DNA of 64,000 nucleotides from Legionella bozemanae. GTDB lineage: Bacteria; Pseudomonadota; Gammaproteobacteria; Legionellales; Legionellaceae. Below the pieces are notes generated by a model. The model did no database searches and was not told where the DNA came from. It worked only from the letters and a program-made list of their open reading frames with translations. Positions within the stretch are counted from its first letter, which is position 1; every line of letters starts with the position of its first letter. Both the position numbers and the translations under genes were made by a program. Location: assembly GCF_001648595.1 (NCBI RefSeq), contig NZ_LBAW01000013.1, forward strand, positions 59,420-123,419, read 5' to 3'. Shown here in pieces: positions 10,056-19,195 of the stretch.

Positions 10056-10283
10056 AGGCATTCTTATTCAATCAGGCATGCAATTTGCATGGTGAATTGT
10101 CATTAAAAAAAGCAGACTGACATGATCTGAGGGATTATTTTTTTAGTAATACACTAAGCATTTGAATTTTAACTGTTTAGTTTCCTTGTTATCTGTTTGA
10201 AAATTATTCTTGAACTTATTGAATATTTCTGCCTAATATGAACTATTCTAAAAGGACGACTGGGATTTAATGGATTAAAAAAT

Positions 10284-13130
10284 ATGGGAATTCCAAAAAA
10301 GGCACTCACAAATAGTAAACTCACTTATGTAGAAAAAATTGCGGATAGCTCTCATGAAACATGGAAGGTTTCCTTTGAGGAAGATGGGGTTATTAAGAAG
10401 GCTTTTTTTAAAAAATTAGAGCCTAAAAATCACTATCCTGAGTTATTAGCCAAAATCAGTGTAGCAACTTCATCATTCAAAAGGTTATTTCAAGGAAAAA
10501 GATCCGCTGAAGAGCGTTTGGTATTCGGGGAATACGATCTCGAATTAATGCCAGATGATACGAAAAATATAAAAAGTGGCACCCTTTATGTTAAGTTAGA
10601 GCAAAACTTTCTCGAATACCTTGTTAAAACTCCAGATGGCTTAAAAAAGGACACCATTGCGATAAAGGATATACCAAACTTTAACCCTCAACTGCCTTTA
10701 ACTATAGAGCAGCTTCAAAAGATAAAGAGTAGTATCCTGGAAATTACCTCAAAAAGGGGGGACACCCAAGAAAAAGTAATCGGTACATTATCTATTGGTG
10801 TTGAAGATTTTAAACCTTTTCATTATGCGAGTCAGGGCATTCCTATTAACAGTACTTTAAAGGAACAAGTTGCGCCCAGTGTTAAAACCCTTGTCGAAAA
10901 AAATATCATGGAACTTTTGCTTGGCAGATGGTTCCTTGATGATGATGATGCGCATCCTCATAATCTCAGCCTGGCAGGGGATATTGATTTTGATATGTTC
11001 TTCTATTGGTTCACTATTCATATGAAAGTGCCAAGAAAAGTAATTGGCATACCGAAAGAGCATGTTACTTTAACGGTTCGTGATTATGAGGCTTTTCCGA
11101 ATGTTCAGCAATCAATGCCTTATCATTGGCCTCCTTATGAACATCCGGGACAAGAGACTATTCCACTAATTATGCCTGGAGTACAAGAGCAAGCGCTTAA
11201 ATTGTTACCTAAAGCTTATGCAGATCCAGGGGAATTCGCGCGGCTGGCTCAGAATTCACTGGCGCAAGAACAAAAGCTTGCAGCGGCTTTAAAAGCACTA
11301 TTAACCTTCCAGCCTGAACTACAACGTCAACGCTTAACAGAGCTTTTTGGTGATCTGCCTTTAAATTACACTTCTTTAGAAGAAACAGATCCCAGCTTAC
11401 GGGCAAAATATGAAGAGCTGTATCCCCGCTTTTGCAATGAAAAGACGGACAAAAAATCATTTGTTGATTTTATGATGGATTTATATCAAGAACACTATGA
11501 TAACTTATATCGAGTGGTAGTCTTTTACATGGGGTGTATGGACAATGGTTATGGATTACCGCTGCCGCCTACTTACTTAGCTCTTTACCAAAAACCTTCT
11601 TTTTATCGCAAGATACAAGACTGGGTCAAAAAAGAAAATGAAACAACTTATGCTAAAGAAGAAGATCTAAAGTACAAACCTGATGAATTACAAAAACGAT
11701 ATCATCAGGTTTGGCGTGATGCATTTGCACCAATAATAAAAGAGTTGATCCACAGTTCCTATAGACTAACAAACACAATACTTAAGGAGGCCACCAATCC
11801 TCCATATGTGCAAATTTCCGAACTGGAAAGCAAAAAAGCCACAGATGATAGTTTAACCAGTGCCTGGGAGTTATTTGGAAATCTTCCTGTGCTTTCTGCT
11901 GAAACAATTCGAGCAAAGCTTAGTGTCGATAAAGACAGTAAATTGCGTGATGCATCATTATTTTTGATTGCCTTTGTTAATGAGTTTCGTGAAATCACAA
12001 AGACCTATTATGAAAAAAAACGCCAGGATCTTACTGAAGAAGACAATCTTGAGTTTTCAAATAAACTGAGTTTACTCCATCAAACATATAACCTAAAAAT
12101 TCGGCAGGCCCTGGCGAATACAACAACCCATGCTGCTGAATTTAATAGTATTGCATCAAGTCTTAAGCTCATAGCAGAACAGGTCAATTTCCAATTGCAT
12201 TTGACTACTACAGACGAACTTATGGAAGAAGCATTACTGGCCGTGAAACGAGAAGTACTGCCTTTTACACATGAAGATGTGAAACAACAATATTATGATT
12301 CATTGTTTGTTTGGGCAAAAAGTCTCAAACCCGAGGAGTTGGAGCGTTATATAAATGAAATTATAGATAAAAAATATGCACCAGTAGTGACTTCGTTTTC
12401 ATTCCGCCAAAGGGCTGAACCGGTGAAGGCCTATTTAAAAGTAAGCGCAAATGAAAGTGGTGATAATCGTTTGGCTTATATTTTAAGCTCAGGAACTCAG
12501 CAAGATGGAGCATTGAATACTTTACTTGTACAGGGTCTTACTCCTCTAATGTTGCAAAAGCATCCTATACCAAGTGTTGATCTTGCGATCAGAGATAAAA
12601 GTTTTGAAAAGGGAATCAATGATTTTACTCGCGATGTGGTGTTTTTTGCCAAGAAAGATAAACGATTTACTCATCCTTATAGTGATGGGGGCATCGCCAT
12701 GTTGTATCGGACGATTTATGATTGGGTAGATTCCCTCACTGATAAATCATTTAAAAGCTTAATCTCTTCTTCCTTAGCAAAATATGAATCGAAAACATGG
12801 GGAAGTCTTTTGGGAGCCTCCAGACGATCAGAGGTAGAAGGTTATTTAGAGGGGAATTGTAATGCGAAAGTACTGGCTATGATCTTTATGAATGGAGGTG
12901 AGTCCTCAACATTGAATGAGTGTTTGTTTGTTAAAATAGTGGAAGCAATTAAAAAAGAAGTGAATAAGTATCCGGTAATGTTGGAAGAGCCAAAATATAA
13001 GTTAATTGCTCAGTTAAATTTGGAAGAACATACAACTAAAGCGCATTGTCTTAATAACATGAGATACCATTACGAAACGATTTCTGCTTCGCATCGACAA
13101 TTACAAATTACCTCCAGTTATACTTGTTAA
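10284..13130 (+). CDS. Large effector-like protein with an atypical kinase-like catalytic loop
   Basis: A 948-aa protein. Residues 1-250 show a kinase-like pattern: beta strands with a candidate ATP-contacting lysine in AFFKKLEP (K43 or K44), then a catalytic-loop-like DDDDAHPHN (residues 219-227, Asp/His/Asn), and 6-10 residues later a DIDFD segment (233-237) in the place of the metal-binding DFG. Known: phosphoinositide kinases and Legionella lipid-kinase effectors use a D-x-H-x-x-N loop followed by a D-F-G/D motif. The remaining 700 residues are helical with no recognisable domain. Inferred: a Dot/Icm effector with lipid or protein kinase activity. The ribosome binding site is weak (AAGGA at about 10252); no other ATG fits better. 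Confidence 0.8.
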   Translation: MGIPKKALTNSKLTYVEKIADSSHETWKVSFEEDGVIKKAFFKKLEPKNHYPELLAKISVATSSFKRLFQGKRSAEERLVFGEYDLELMPDDTKNIKSGTLYVKLEQNFLEYLVKTPDGLKKDTIAIKDIPNFNPQLPLTIEQLQKIKSSILEITSKRGDTQEKVIGTLSIGVEDFKPFHYASQGIPINSTLKEQVAPSVKTLVEKNIMELLLGRWFLDDDDAHPHNLSLAGDIDFDMFFYWFTIHMKVPRKVIGIPKEHVTLTVRDYEAFPNVQQSMPYHWPPYEHPGQETIPLIMPGVQEQALKLLPKAYADPGEFARLAQNSLAQEQKLAAALKALLTFQPELQRQRLTELFGDLPLNYTSLEETDPSLRAKYEELYPRFCNEKTDKKSFVDFMMDLYQEHYDNLYRVVVFYMGCMDNGYGLPLPPTYLALYQKPSFYRKIQDWVKKENETTYAKEEDLKYKPDELQKRYHQVWRDAFAPIIKELIHSSYRLTNTILKEATNPPYVQISELESKKATDDSLTSAWELFGNLPVLSAETIRAKLSVDKDSKLRDASLFLIAFVNEFREITKTYYEKKRQDLTEEDNLEFSNKLSLLHQTYNLKIRQALANTTTHAAEFNSIASSLKLIAEQVNFQLHLTTTDELMEEALLAVKREVLPFTHEDVKQQYYDSLFVWAKSLKPEELERYINEIIDKKYAPVVTSFSFRQRAEPVKAYLKVSANESGDNRLAYILSSGTQQDGALNTLLVQGLTPLMLQKHPIPSVDLAIRDKSFEKGINDFTRDVVFFAKKDKRFTHPYSDGGIAMLYRTIYDWVDSLTDKSFKSLISSSLAKYESKTWGSLLGASRRSEVEGYLEGNCNAKVLAMIFMNGGESSTLNECLFVKIVEAIKKEVNKYPVMLEEPKYKLIAQLNLEEHTTKAHCLNNMRYHYETISASHRQLQITSSYTC

Positions 13131-13150
13131 GAAACAATTTAAATTTACCA

Positions 13151-13198
13151 CTATACTTCAAGTGATCACGACTCTGTTTGTGGCCGCTGGAAGTATAG
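13151..13198. repeat. Short inverted repeat upstream of psd
   Basis: CTATACTTC (13151-13159) and GAAGTATAG (13190-13198) are perfect 9-base arms around a 30-base spacer, in the gap between the kinase-like effector gene and psd. It could be the terminator of the upstream gene or a regulatory structure; there is no T-run. Confidence 0.4.
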
Positions 13199-13238
13199 GT
13201 TATGATTCCCTTTTTTTAGAATGCTGTGAGCGTTTCAC

Positions 13239-14087
13239 ATGTCTTTTGATTTAATAAAAACATTGCCCCAATATCTGATTCCTCAGCACGGATTTACCAC
13301 TCTTGCCGGTTGTTTGGCTGAAGTGAAAAATGTCAACGTAAAAAATTACATCATTCAACGATTTATAAGGAAATATCACGTTAATATGAGTGAAGCTTTA
13401 ATCGAAGACCACACTGCATATGCATGTTTTAATGATTTTTTTATTCGTCAATTAAAACCAGAGTGCAGGCCATTGGCCGATGCGGATATTATTTCACCTG
13501 TAGATGGTTGTGTTAGTGAAATAGGATCTATAAAGCAAGGTCAATTAATTCAAGCAAAAGGCCGTTATTATTCCGTGGCTGAGCTTTTAGCGGGTAATAA
13601 CAATGTGGCTGCTCCATTTATTAATGGGCATTTTGCTACTTTGTATTTATCACCTAAAGATTACCATCGTGTGCATATGCCTATGGATGCCAAAATTACC
13701 TCGATGACCTATATTCCAGGCGCTTTATTTTCAGTTCAACCTTCAACGGTGCGAATTGTGCCAAAATTATTTGCGCGTAATGAACGACTGGTTATTTTTT
13801 GTTCTACCGAATCGGGTCCCATGGTAATGGTGATGGTTGGAGCAACCATAGTTGGAGCGATAGGAACCAGTTGGCATGGGGATATCAAACGGAGTAAGAC
13901 TCGTGTTGATTTTGAATACAATCAAGAGCAAGAACAAAAGATGGCTCAGGGTGATGAAATGGGATACTTTAAATTGGGATCAACCGTAGTTTTGCTGTTT
14001 GCAAGTGATATGCAAGTACACTGGAATCCTGCTTTAAAAACAGGAAGTGCAATCCGCTTAGGTGAGGCACTCGGTGAAATTAAATAG
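13239..14087 (+). CDS. psd: Phosphatidylserine decarboxylase proenzyme
   Basis: Converts phosphatidylserine to phosphatidylethanolamine at the inner membrane. At 282 aa it has the normal length for the proteobacterial enzyme. Family marks include the N-terminal [27 protein letters not shown], the YHRVHMP histidine segment, and the self-cleavage site LGST near the C-terminus, where Ser248 would become the pyruvoyl group. No signal peptide is seen, as expected. It is convergent with the ornithine cyclodeaminase gene, with a large inverted repeat between them that may serve as a terminator for both. Within this window it supplies the substrate for the PmtA-like methyltransferase at 32567. Confidence 0.96.
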   Translation: MSFDLIKTLPQYLIPQHGFTTLAGCLAEVKNVNVKNYIIQRFIRKYHVNMSEALIEDHTAYACFNDFFIRQLKPECRPLADADIISPVDGCVSEIGSIKQGQLIQAKGRYYSVAELLAGNNNVAAPFINGHFATLYLSPKDYHRVHMPMDAKITSMTYIPGALFSVQPSTVRIVPKLFARNERLVIFCSTESGPMVMVMVGATIVGAIGTSWHGDIKRSKTRVDFEYNQEQEQKMAQGDEMGYFKLGSTVVLLFASDMQVHWNPALKTGSAIRLGEALGEIK

Positions 14088-14112
14088 CGCGACATGCAGT
14101 TGTTGTGTCGTT

Positions 14113-14202
14113 GTGTAGCCTGGGTGCAGCGCAGCGGAAGCCAGGTTTTTGAATTAAATGAGCCTCTCGATCCCGGGTTCCGCTGCGCTGCACCCAGGCT
14201 AC
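14113..14202. repeat. Inverted pair of REP-like repeats between convergent genes
   Basis: The unit GTAGCCTGGGTGCAGCGCAG appears forward at 14113-14143 and inverted at 14171-14202, giving stem arms of about 31 bases with a 27-base centre. The position between two convergent stop codons suggests a bidirectional transcription stop. Its third copy is at 2869-2900. Confidence 0.75.
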
Positions 14203-14218
14203 ATGCTTATCTCAAAAC

Positions 14219-15190
14219 TTATGTTAATGCAAATAGAGTTCCCAATTTTTTATCCATGGCATTTTGATAAACAACAGAGGCAACACTTAAATCCTGTATT
14301 GACAGCCCTACTGATTTGAAAACAGTGATCTTGTTTTTGAGGTCTGCATTTTTATGCATTAACCAATCACCTATTTCAATAATATCCTCTTGTTGTAACT
14401 GCTTTTCCTGCACAGCGCTGATAATTTCACCTGCTTCGGCCATAACAGCGCTTAATTGATCAACAATTACTACAGCATGTTTTAGTACATCATTGCTGAT
14501 TTCTTTCATATTGGCAGTGTGTGAGCCTATGGCATTAATATGAACATGCGGTCCTATATCATGCATGGAGATTAATGGCTCAGCACTTCCGGTTGCGGTG
14601 CAGATGATATCCGCATCTTTAACTGCTAAAGAAATGCTGTCATATACGTTGATGGCATATTGGTCTGCGAACTGAGCCGCAAATTGTTCTGCATTCTTAA
14701 TATTTCTTGACCATACCGATACCTGCTTTATGTCACGTACGTTTGCTACAGCTTGGAGTTGTGTTTCTGCTTGCACTCCCGAGCCAATGATTGCAACATG
14801 AGTTGCGTCATCTGCTGCAAAATATTGAGTGGCTAATCCAGAAACTGCCCCGGTTCTTAATGCAGTCAAATAACCTGCATCCATGAGCGCCTTGGGCTCA
14901 CCAGTACTGGCATCAAGTAACATGATAAAACCAGTGATAGAGGGTTTGTTGAGCGCACTATTTTTAGGAAAAATAGAAACGACCTTCAAACCTAAAGCCT
15001 TATCTTGAGCAAGATATGCTGGCATGGTCAACGTAAGCGCATCTTCCTCATCAATAGCAATTCCTGTTCTTAAAGGTAATTTAACTTGTTGTTTTGCTAA
15101 TTGAATAAATGCGTTTTCCATCGCCTTAATTGCTTGACTCATGGTGATGCTTTGTTTGACTTCGTCTAAGGACAATAAGCGAAGACTCAT
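14219..15190 (-). CDS. Ornithine cyclodeaminase / mu-crystallin family protein
   Basis: A 323-aa cytosolic NAD(P)-dependent enzyme of the family that includes ornithine cyclodeaminase, archaeal alanine dehydrogenase and ketimine reductases. Seen: the N-terminal LPLRTGIAI segment with the substrate-binding arginine; YLTALRTGAVSGLAT; the dinucleotide loop IGSGVQAETQLQAV; CTATGSAEPLIS; and INAIGSHTANMKE. The length is typical. It lies 6 bases downstream of the epimerase gene 15197-16129, so the two are probably one operon. The exact substrate cannot be assigned; in Legionella-type genomes such genes are often called ornithine cyclodeaminase without proof. Confidence 0.9.
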   Translation of the reverse strand: MSLRLLSLDEVKQSITMSQAIKAMENAFIQLAKQQVKLPLRTGIAIDEEDALTLTMPAYLAQDKALGLKVVSIFPKNSALNKPSITGFIMLLDASTGEPKALMDAGYLTALRTGAVSGLATQYFAADDATHVAIIGSGVQAETQLQAVANVRDIKQVSVWSRNIKNAEQFAAQFADQYAINVYDSISLAVKDADIICTATGSAEPLISMHDIGPHVHINAIGSHTANMKEISNDVLKHAVVIVDQLSAVMAEAGEIISAVQEKQLQQEDIIEIGDWLMHKNADLKNKITVFKSVGLSIQDLSVASVVYQNAMDKKLGTLFALT

Positions 15191-15196
15191 AATGAT

Positions 15197-16129
15197 TTAA
15201 CCTCCAAACTCTTTAGTTAAAGCAGATAATAAAGTTGGGTATTTGAAGTTAAATTGATATTCTGACAATCGTTGAGGTGCAACGGTTTGTCCTGACAATA
15301 ATAACTCCTCACCCATTTGACCAAATAAAAGTTGTATAATCCATGCCGGCATCCATAAAAAAGCAGGTTTTTTTAATACCTGAGCAAATGTTTTAGTAAA
15401 TGTTTTTTGCGACACAGACTCCGGTGCTACTAGATTCACTGGGCCTGTAATTTCTGGGTGCGCTAGCAAAAACATGATTGCTTCCACATGATCGGTACTA
15501 TCAATCCATGCTAAAGGTTGTTCTCCAGAACCAATTACCGCCCCCATTCCATAGCGGGTAGGCAATTCCAGTTTTTTTAACATTCCTCCGCCCCGCTTTA
15601 GAACCACGCCAAAACGCATGAGAGTAACAGGCATACCCATAGCAAAGCCTTTTTTTGCAGTATCTTCCCATTGAGTAACCAGTTGGTTTGCAAAACTGGT
15701 TTCAGGAGAGTCGATGGGTGGGGTTGTTTCGGTAAATGTAATATGGTCTTGTGCCAGTTTTTTCTGCAAACCATAAATGCCAACGGCACTTGCGTTATAT
15801 AAGTGAGGTTTTTTAGTGTCGGCTTTTATACCCCAAAGAACTAATTGGTTGGTTGTTTCAATTCGACTTGAAAGTAGCGTTTCTTTTGTTTTAGCACTCC
15901 ACCGATGATCGGCAATATTTTCACCAGCCAAATTAATAATTACATCAAATTCATTTGGGTCTAATGTATTTAGCTTATCCCAAGTGGTTCCATGAACTGT
16001 ACTTGAAAATGTACGCTTAATTTTTTCCTCATCTCGCCCTATGACATAAATTTCGTGTCCAGACTGAAGTAACTCTGGCACTAAAGTTTGACCAACTAAC
16101 CCTGTGCCACCACTAACGATAATTTTCAT
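15197..16129 (-). CDS. TIGR01777-type NAD-dependent epimerase (YfcH-like)
   Basis: A 310-aa extended short-chain dehydrogenase-like protein. The N-terminal IVSGGTGLVGQTLVPELL is the nucleotide-binding loop. NLAGENIADHRWSAKTKE, SAVGIYGLQ, MRFGVVLKRGGGMLKK and VNLVAPESVSQ follow in the order seen in the TIGR01777 family (E. coli YfcH and plant cell-division inhibitor SulA-like proteins). The C-terminal DUF1731 region contains the segment QRLSEYQFNFKYPTL. The function is unproven. It is first in a two-gene unit with the ornithine cyclodeaminase-like gene. The upstream region holds a MITE-like element. Confidence 0.92.
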   Translation of the reverse strand: MKIIVSGGTGLVGQTLVPELLQSGHEIYVIGRDEEKIKRTFSSTVHGTTWDKLNTLDPNEFDVIINLAGENIADHRWSAKTKETLLSSRIETTNQLVLWGIKADTKKPHLYNASAVGIYGLQKKLAQDHITFTETTPPIDSPETSFANQLVTQWEDTAKKGFAMGMPVTLMRFGVVLKRGGGMLKKLELPTRYGMGAVIGSGEQPLAWIDSTDHVEAIMFLLAHPEITGPVNLVAPESVSQKTFTKTFAQVLKKPAFLWMPAWIIQLLFGQMGEELLLSGQTVAPQRLSEYQFNFKYPTLLSALTKEFGG

Positions 16130-16155
16130 GAGATCTCCCTATAGAATGGGCCTAA

Positions 16156-16304
16156 TAGGATCTGTTTTACATTTCTACTCTCTTGGTCTAAATAGCCTGA
16201 TTTTTTGCGCTCCGATGCACACATACTCCGTGTATGCTATGCTTCGGTACTCAAAAATCAGACTATTTTGACTCAAACTAGCGAAAAAATGTAAACAGAT
16301 CCTA
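16156..16304. mobile_element. MITE-like palindromic element, 149 bp
   Basis: The terminal inverted repeats TAGGATCTGTTTTACATTT (16156-16174) and AAATGTAAACAGATCCTA (16287-16304) differ by a single base. The interior holds a second palindrome centred on ACACATACTCCGTGTATGC and a CTGATTTTT...AAAAATCAG pair. There is no ORF. A homologous interior recurs at 36440-36565. It occupies most of the 311-base gap 16130-16440; the rest is AT-rich upstream sequence of the next gene. Confidence 0.7.
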
Positions 16305-16440
16305 ATAATACCTGAAGTGAATTAATTTTAATCTACCTATGTAAAAACAGCTTACACAAAAATGACTTGTGTGATTTGTTTTAGAAAAACATAACATTTA
16401 TGTCTATCCTTTTATTAATACATTTAAGGGAATAACTATC

Positions 16441-16875
16441 ATGCCCAATAAAAGTTTAACTGGAATAATCGGAATGAGCAGTATATTATTTTCCACAATA
16501 GTATTAGCCTCCTCTAGCAAGAGCGTGACTAAAGATGAATGGTTAACCTCTTTTAAAGAGCAAGCTCCAGCGAAAATGTGCCGGCAATTAGTAGATGATC
16601 CGAAGACGAATAAACTGCTTGTAAACGCTAATATAAGCTATGATAAATGTGTGGCATTAATTTCAGTAAGTTTTGATAAATGTAAAACAAAATTTTATTC
16701 AGAGTTACCCGTAAATATAGACAATAAAAATGCATCAATATGGGGCAACAACTTAGGGAAGTGCATTGGTACAGATTTTTTCTCGAATAACCTCGCGGTT
16801 ACTTCTCAATCAACATCTGCACCACCAGCCACCACTTCGCCAACAACAACGAAACCAAGTGGGACTAACCCATAA
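16441..16875 (+). CDS. Small exported protein with Thr/Pro-rich tail
   Basis: A 144-aa protein. Residues 1-23 form a signal peptide: the positive start MPNK, a hydrophobic GIIGMSSILFSTIVL core, and a likely cleavage after LAS. The mature part has four cysteines in two pairs (MCRQ, KCVAL, KCKTK, KCIG), compatible with disulphides in the periplasm, followed by a low-complexity tail rich in Thr, Pro and Ser. No family is recognised. It is a single-gene unit with an AT-rich upstream region and GGGAATAA before the ATG. Probably periplasmic or secreted. Confidence 0.8.
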   Translation: MPNKSLTGIIGMSSILFSTIVLASSSKSVTKDEWLTSFKEQAPAKMCRQLVDDPKTNKLLVNANISYDKCVALISVSFDKCKTKFYSELPVNIDNKNASIWGNNLGKCIGTDFFSNNLAVTSQSTSAPPATTSPTTTKPSGTNP

Positions 16876-16926
16876 ATTAAATGAGCAGAATATTAAAGTA
16901 GTTTAAAGTTTTAAAAAAACCATTAT

Positions 16927-17013
16927 TGGTACCGAGAAGAGGACTCGAACCTCCACGGAGTTGCCTCCACTAGCACCTGAAGCTAGCGTGTCTACCAATT
17001 CCACCACCTCGGC
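16927..17013 (-). tRNA. tRNA-Leu (anticodon CAG)
   Basis: Read on the minus strand it begins GCCGAGGTGGTGGAATTGG, with D-loop GGTAGACAC, anticodon stem CTAGC/GCTAG around the loop TTCAGGT (anticodon CAG), a long variable arm as in tRNA-Leu, T-arm GGAGG-TTCGAGT-CCTCT, and an acceptor stem closing at TCTCGGT, then A and an encoded CCA. The long variable arm and CAG anticodon give leucine. Confidence 0.96.
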
Positions 17014-17059
17014 ATTGTGGCGCTAAGTTACTCATATTTTGTTGAACTGTCAATAGACC

Positions 17060-18046
17060 CTAGATAACTTTCCCCTGACTAGTTGTGGAATAAGGCGTTC
17101 CTGCTTTTAAAATACGCTCTCTCACCCCTTGCCAACCCTCTGTTTCAGGAGGAAGTTCGATTGCAATGGTTTGAACATCAGCCGTATCCGCTTTTCTTAA
17201 TTGATAATATAAGTCAAAGGCCACTTTTTCAGGGTGATCTGCCAAAAGATGAAAATGATCTTCACGGATGTTCATTGGTCGTTTGCTTGCAATAACATAT
17301 ACTTCATCTGGATTTTTTTGACAAAAATCTGCAAGAGCTTTATAGCTGACAAAATAATATAAGCTTTTTTGTGGTTGGTAATGGTTTTCCAGCTTCCCGG
17401 GAACACGTAAAGTATTCTCAAGGTGCAAGGAGGGGGTCGCAATCACTTCGGCTATAGTTTTTTCATCAATAAGCCCATGACGTAAAATTTGATAGTTTTC
17501 TGCATGAGTCGCATCAATGATGGTCGATTCAATGCCTACACTACAACGCCCCCCATCTAATATGGTTAACTCCAGGTTAGGAAATGATTCGCTAACATGG
17601 TGTGCGGTAGTAGGACTCACTTTCCCAAAGGGGTTGGCTGAAGGGGCGACCAGTGGGATGCCTAATTTTGTCAATAATTCCTGGGCTATGGGGTGGGCTG
17701 GACACCTGATGGCTACAGTAGTCTGGCCACCCGTAATTAATGGATTGATTTGATCGTGTTTGCAATGCAAGACAAGAGTTAAAGGACCTGGCCAAAATTT
17801 ATTAATGAGTTGCTGTGCATAAACAGGAATATCTTCGACCAGGGTACTGAGATCCCAGTTTTGTGGGACATGCACAATTAAGGGATGATTTAATGGTCTA
17901 TCCTTCATCACAAAAACTGTTCTAATGGCCTTTTCATTATTAATAGGCGCGGCTAACCCATAGACAGTTTCTGTAGGGATGGCTACAGGTTTTCCTTTAT
18001 GTAATTCATTGATAACCTGATCAATATTGGTGGTAATTAAAGGCAT
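17060..18046 (-). CDS. Threonylcarbamoyl-AMP synthase (Sua5/YrdC/YwlC family)
   Basis: Makes L-threonylcarbamoyladenylate from threonine, bicarbonate and ATP for the t6A modification at position 37 of ANN-decoding tRNAs. Seen: KGKPVAIPTETVYGLAAP, MKDRPLNHPLIVHV (the KRP-type ATP site), TLVLHCK, APSANPFGKVSPTTA and VGIESTIIDAT, all in YrdC-domain order. About 110 extra C-terminal residues correspond to the Sua5 domain, so this is the long form. A frame extends upstream to 18130, but the start was placed at the ATG 18046 (MPLITTNIDQ) because family members begin there and the extra 28 residues are unrelated. It is divergent from the glycerophosphodiesterase gene. Confidence 0.93.
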   Translation of the reverse strand: MPLITTNIDQVINELHKGKPVAIPTETVYGLAAPINNEKAIRTVFVMKDRPLNHPLIVHVPQNWDLSTLVEDIPVYAQQLINKFWPGPLTLVLHCKHDQINPLITGGQTTVAIRCPAHPIAQELLTKLGIPLVAPSANPFGKVSPTTAHHVSESFPNLELTILDGGRCSVGIESTIIDATHAENYQILRHGLIDEKTIAEVIATPSLHLENTLRVPGKLENHYQPQKSLYYFVSYKALADFCQKNPDEVYVIASKRPMNIREDHFHLLADHPEKVAFDLYYQLRKADTADVQTIAIELPPETEGWQGVRERILKAGTPYSTTSQGKVI

Positions 18047-18174
18047 ATACCAGTCATAGATTTTAAAACCCTTTATTTTTACACAAATTTCAAGAGAAAT
18101 CAGTATTTTTGCGTTTTCAATTTTCCCCACATAGAATAACTGTACTTATATAGAGAGATATCAGGAATTGTGTT

Positions 18175-18945
18175 GTGTTACTTAATTTACTAGAAAAAAC
18201 AGTGGATGGTTATTTTGCCATCATTCCCAGGCATAAACCCTCGATAGAAATCATTAAGTCTGCTCGTTTGATTGCACATAGAGGCGCCCATAATCATGCA
18301 CAGGGTATTGTTGAAAATACGCTTGCTGCATTTAAATTGGCGCAAGAGCTGAAATGCTGGGGAATTGAATTTGATGTGCGCACAACAGCAGATAAAGTAC
18401 TGGTGGTAAATCACGATGCTACTTTAAAACGTCTCTGGAAACATGATCTAACCATTGCTGACCTGAGCTTTAAGGAGTTACGGGCTTTGGTTCCTGATGT
18501 GCCTACACTTAATGAGGTTGTTGCTGCCTACGGGAAGAGCTTGCATTTGCTTATTGAATTAAAAGCGCCTTTTCAAGACGAGGATATTTTAGTAGAAGCT
18601 TTAAATGGGTTATCTGCTGGTGAAAACTACCACTTGTTAACTCTGGATTCTGCAATTTTTTATTCATTGTCACAATTTCCCAAGAATGCTCTTTTGCTGG
18701 TTGCATCACATAATAATGTGAAGCAATTTTGTAATGTCAGTTTAAATGAGAATTATGGTGGTATACTAGGCCATTATTTTTTGATCAACAACAAAATAAT
18801 TAGCCGATTCAAAGCGGCCGAAAAAATTGTCGGTGTGGGTATGGTAGATTCTAAATACAGCTTATACAGAGAATTAAATCGAGGAATAAACTGGCTTTTT
18901 ACCAACCGTGCAGACGAATTGACTGTTTATTTGCGTCATTTTTAA
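18175..18945 (+). CDS. Glycerophosphodiester phosphodiesterase (GDPD family)
   Basis: Hydrolyses glycerophosphodiesters, products of phospholipid turnover, to glycerol-3-phosphate and an alcohol. A 256-aa cytosolic protein without a signal peptide, like UgpQ. Seen: IAHRGAHNHAQG with the catalytic HRG, VENTLAAFKLA, IEFDVRTTADKVLVVNHDAT with the metal-binding E-x-D and the second catalytic His, and HLLIELKAP. The start is GTG at 18175; no in-frame ATG fits better. A C-terminal W-x-x-TNRADEL motif (NWLFTNRADEL) is typical of the family. It is a single gene. Confidence 0.93.
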   Translation: MLLNLLEKTVDGYFAIIPRHKPSIEIIKSARLIAHRGAHNHAQGIVENTLAAFKLAQELKCWGIEFDVRTTADKVLVVNHDATLKRLWKHDLTIADLSFKELRALVPDVPTLNEVVAAYGKSLHLLIELKAPFQDEDILVEALNGLSAGENYHLLTLDSAIFYSLSQFPKNALLLVASHNNVKQFCNVSLNENYGGILGHYFLINNKIISRFKAAEKIVGVGMVDSKYSLYRELNRGINWLFTNRADELTVYLRHF

Positions 18946-18976
18946 CAAGTAATAGAACTCATATCCTTTTGTTTTT

Positions 18977-19140
18977 TAAAACGGCATCTTAAGTTCAGCT
19001 TGTAAATAATATTGACCGGTTGCAATAGATATGTTCTGATAGAAATCAAATAGTTGTCGATATTTTGATATGGGATCATTCATTTTTATTAGGCCCACTT
19101 TTGAAATTTGCCGCAGAAATGCAAGTAAACACACGTGAAA
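18977..19140 (-). pseudogene. Possible C-terminal remnant of a coding sequence
   Basis: On the minus strand a frame runs open for about 54 codons and ends ATGQYYLQAELKMPF-stop. The internal ATG would give a 35-residue peptide starting MNDPISKYRQLF. The aromatic, Phe-terminated end resembles the last strand of an outer-membrane barrel. The frame is closed upstream by TAG, so if real this is a decayed gene. No ribosome binding site is seen. Confidence 0.25.
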
Positions 19141-19195
19141 CTAAAATGCAAGTCATGTTTTGAACGAGGATAATTTTGTTAAAAGGGATGTAGCT

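Noticed and set aside
16927..17013. tRNA-Leu as an integration site of an island
   Set aside because: No integrase and no direct repeat of the tRNA 3' end were found around it; neighbours look like ordinary chromosomal genes.
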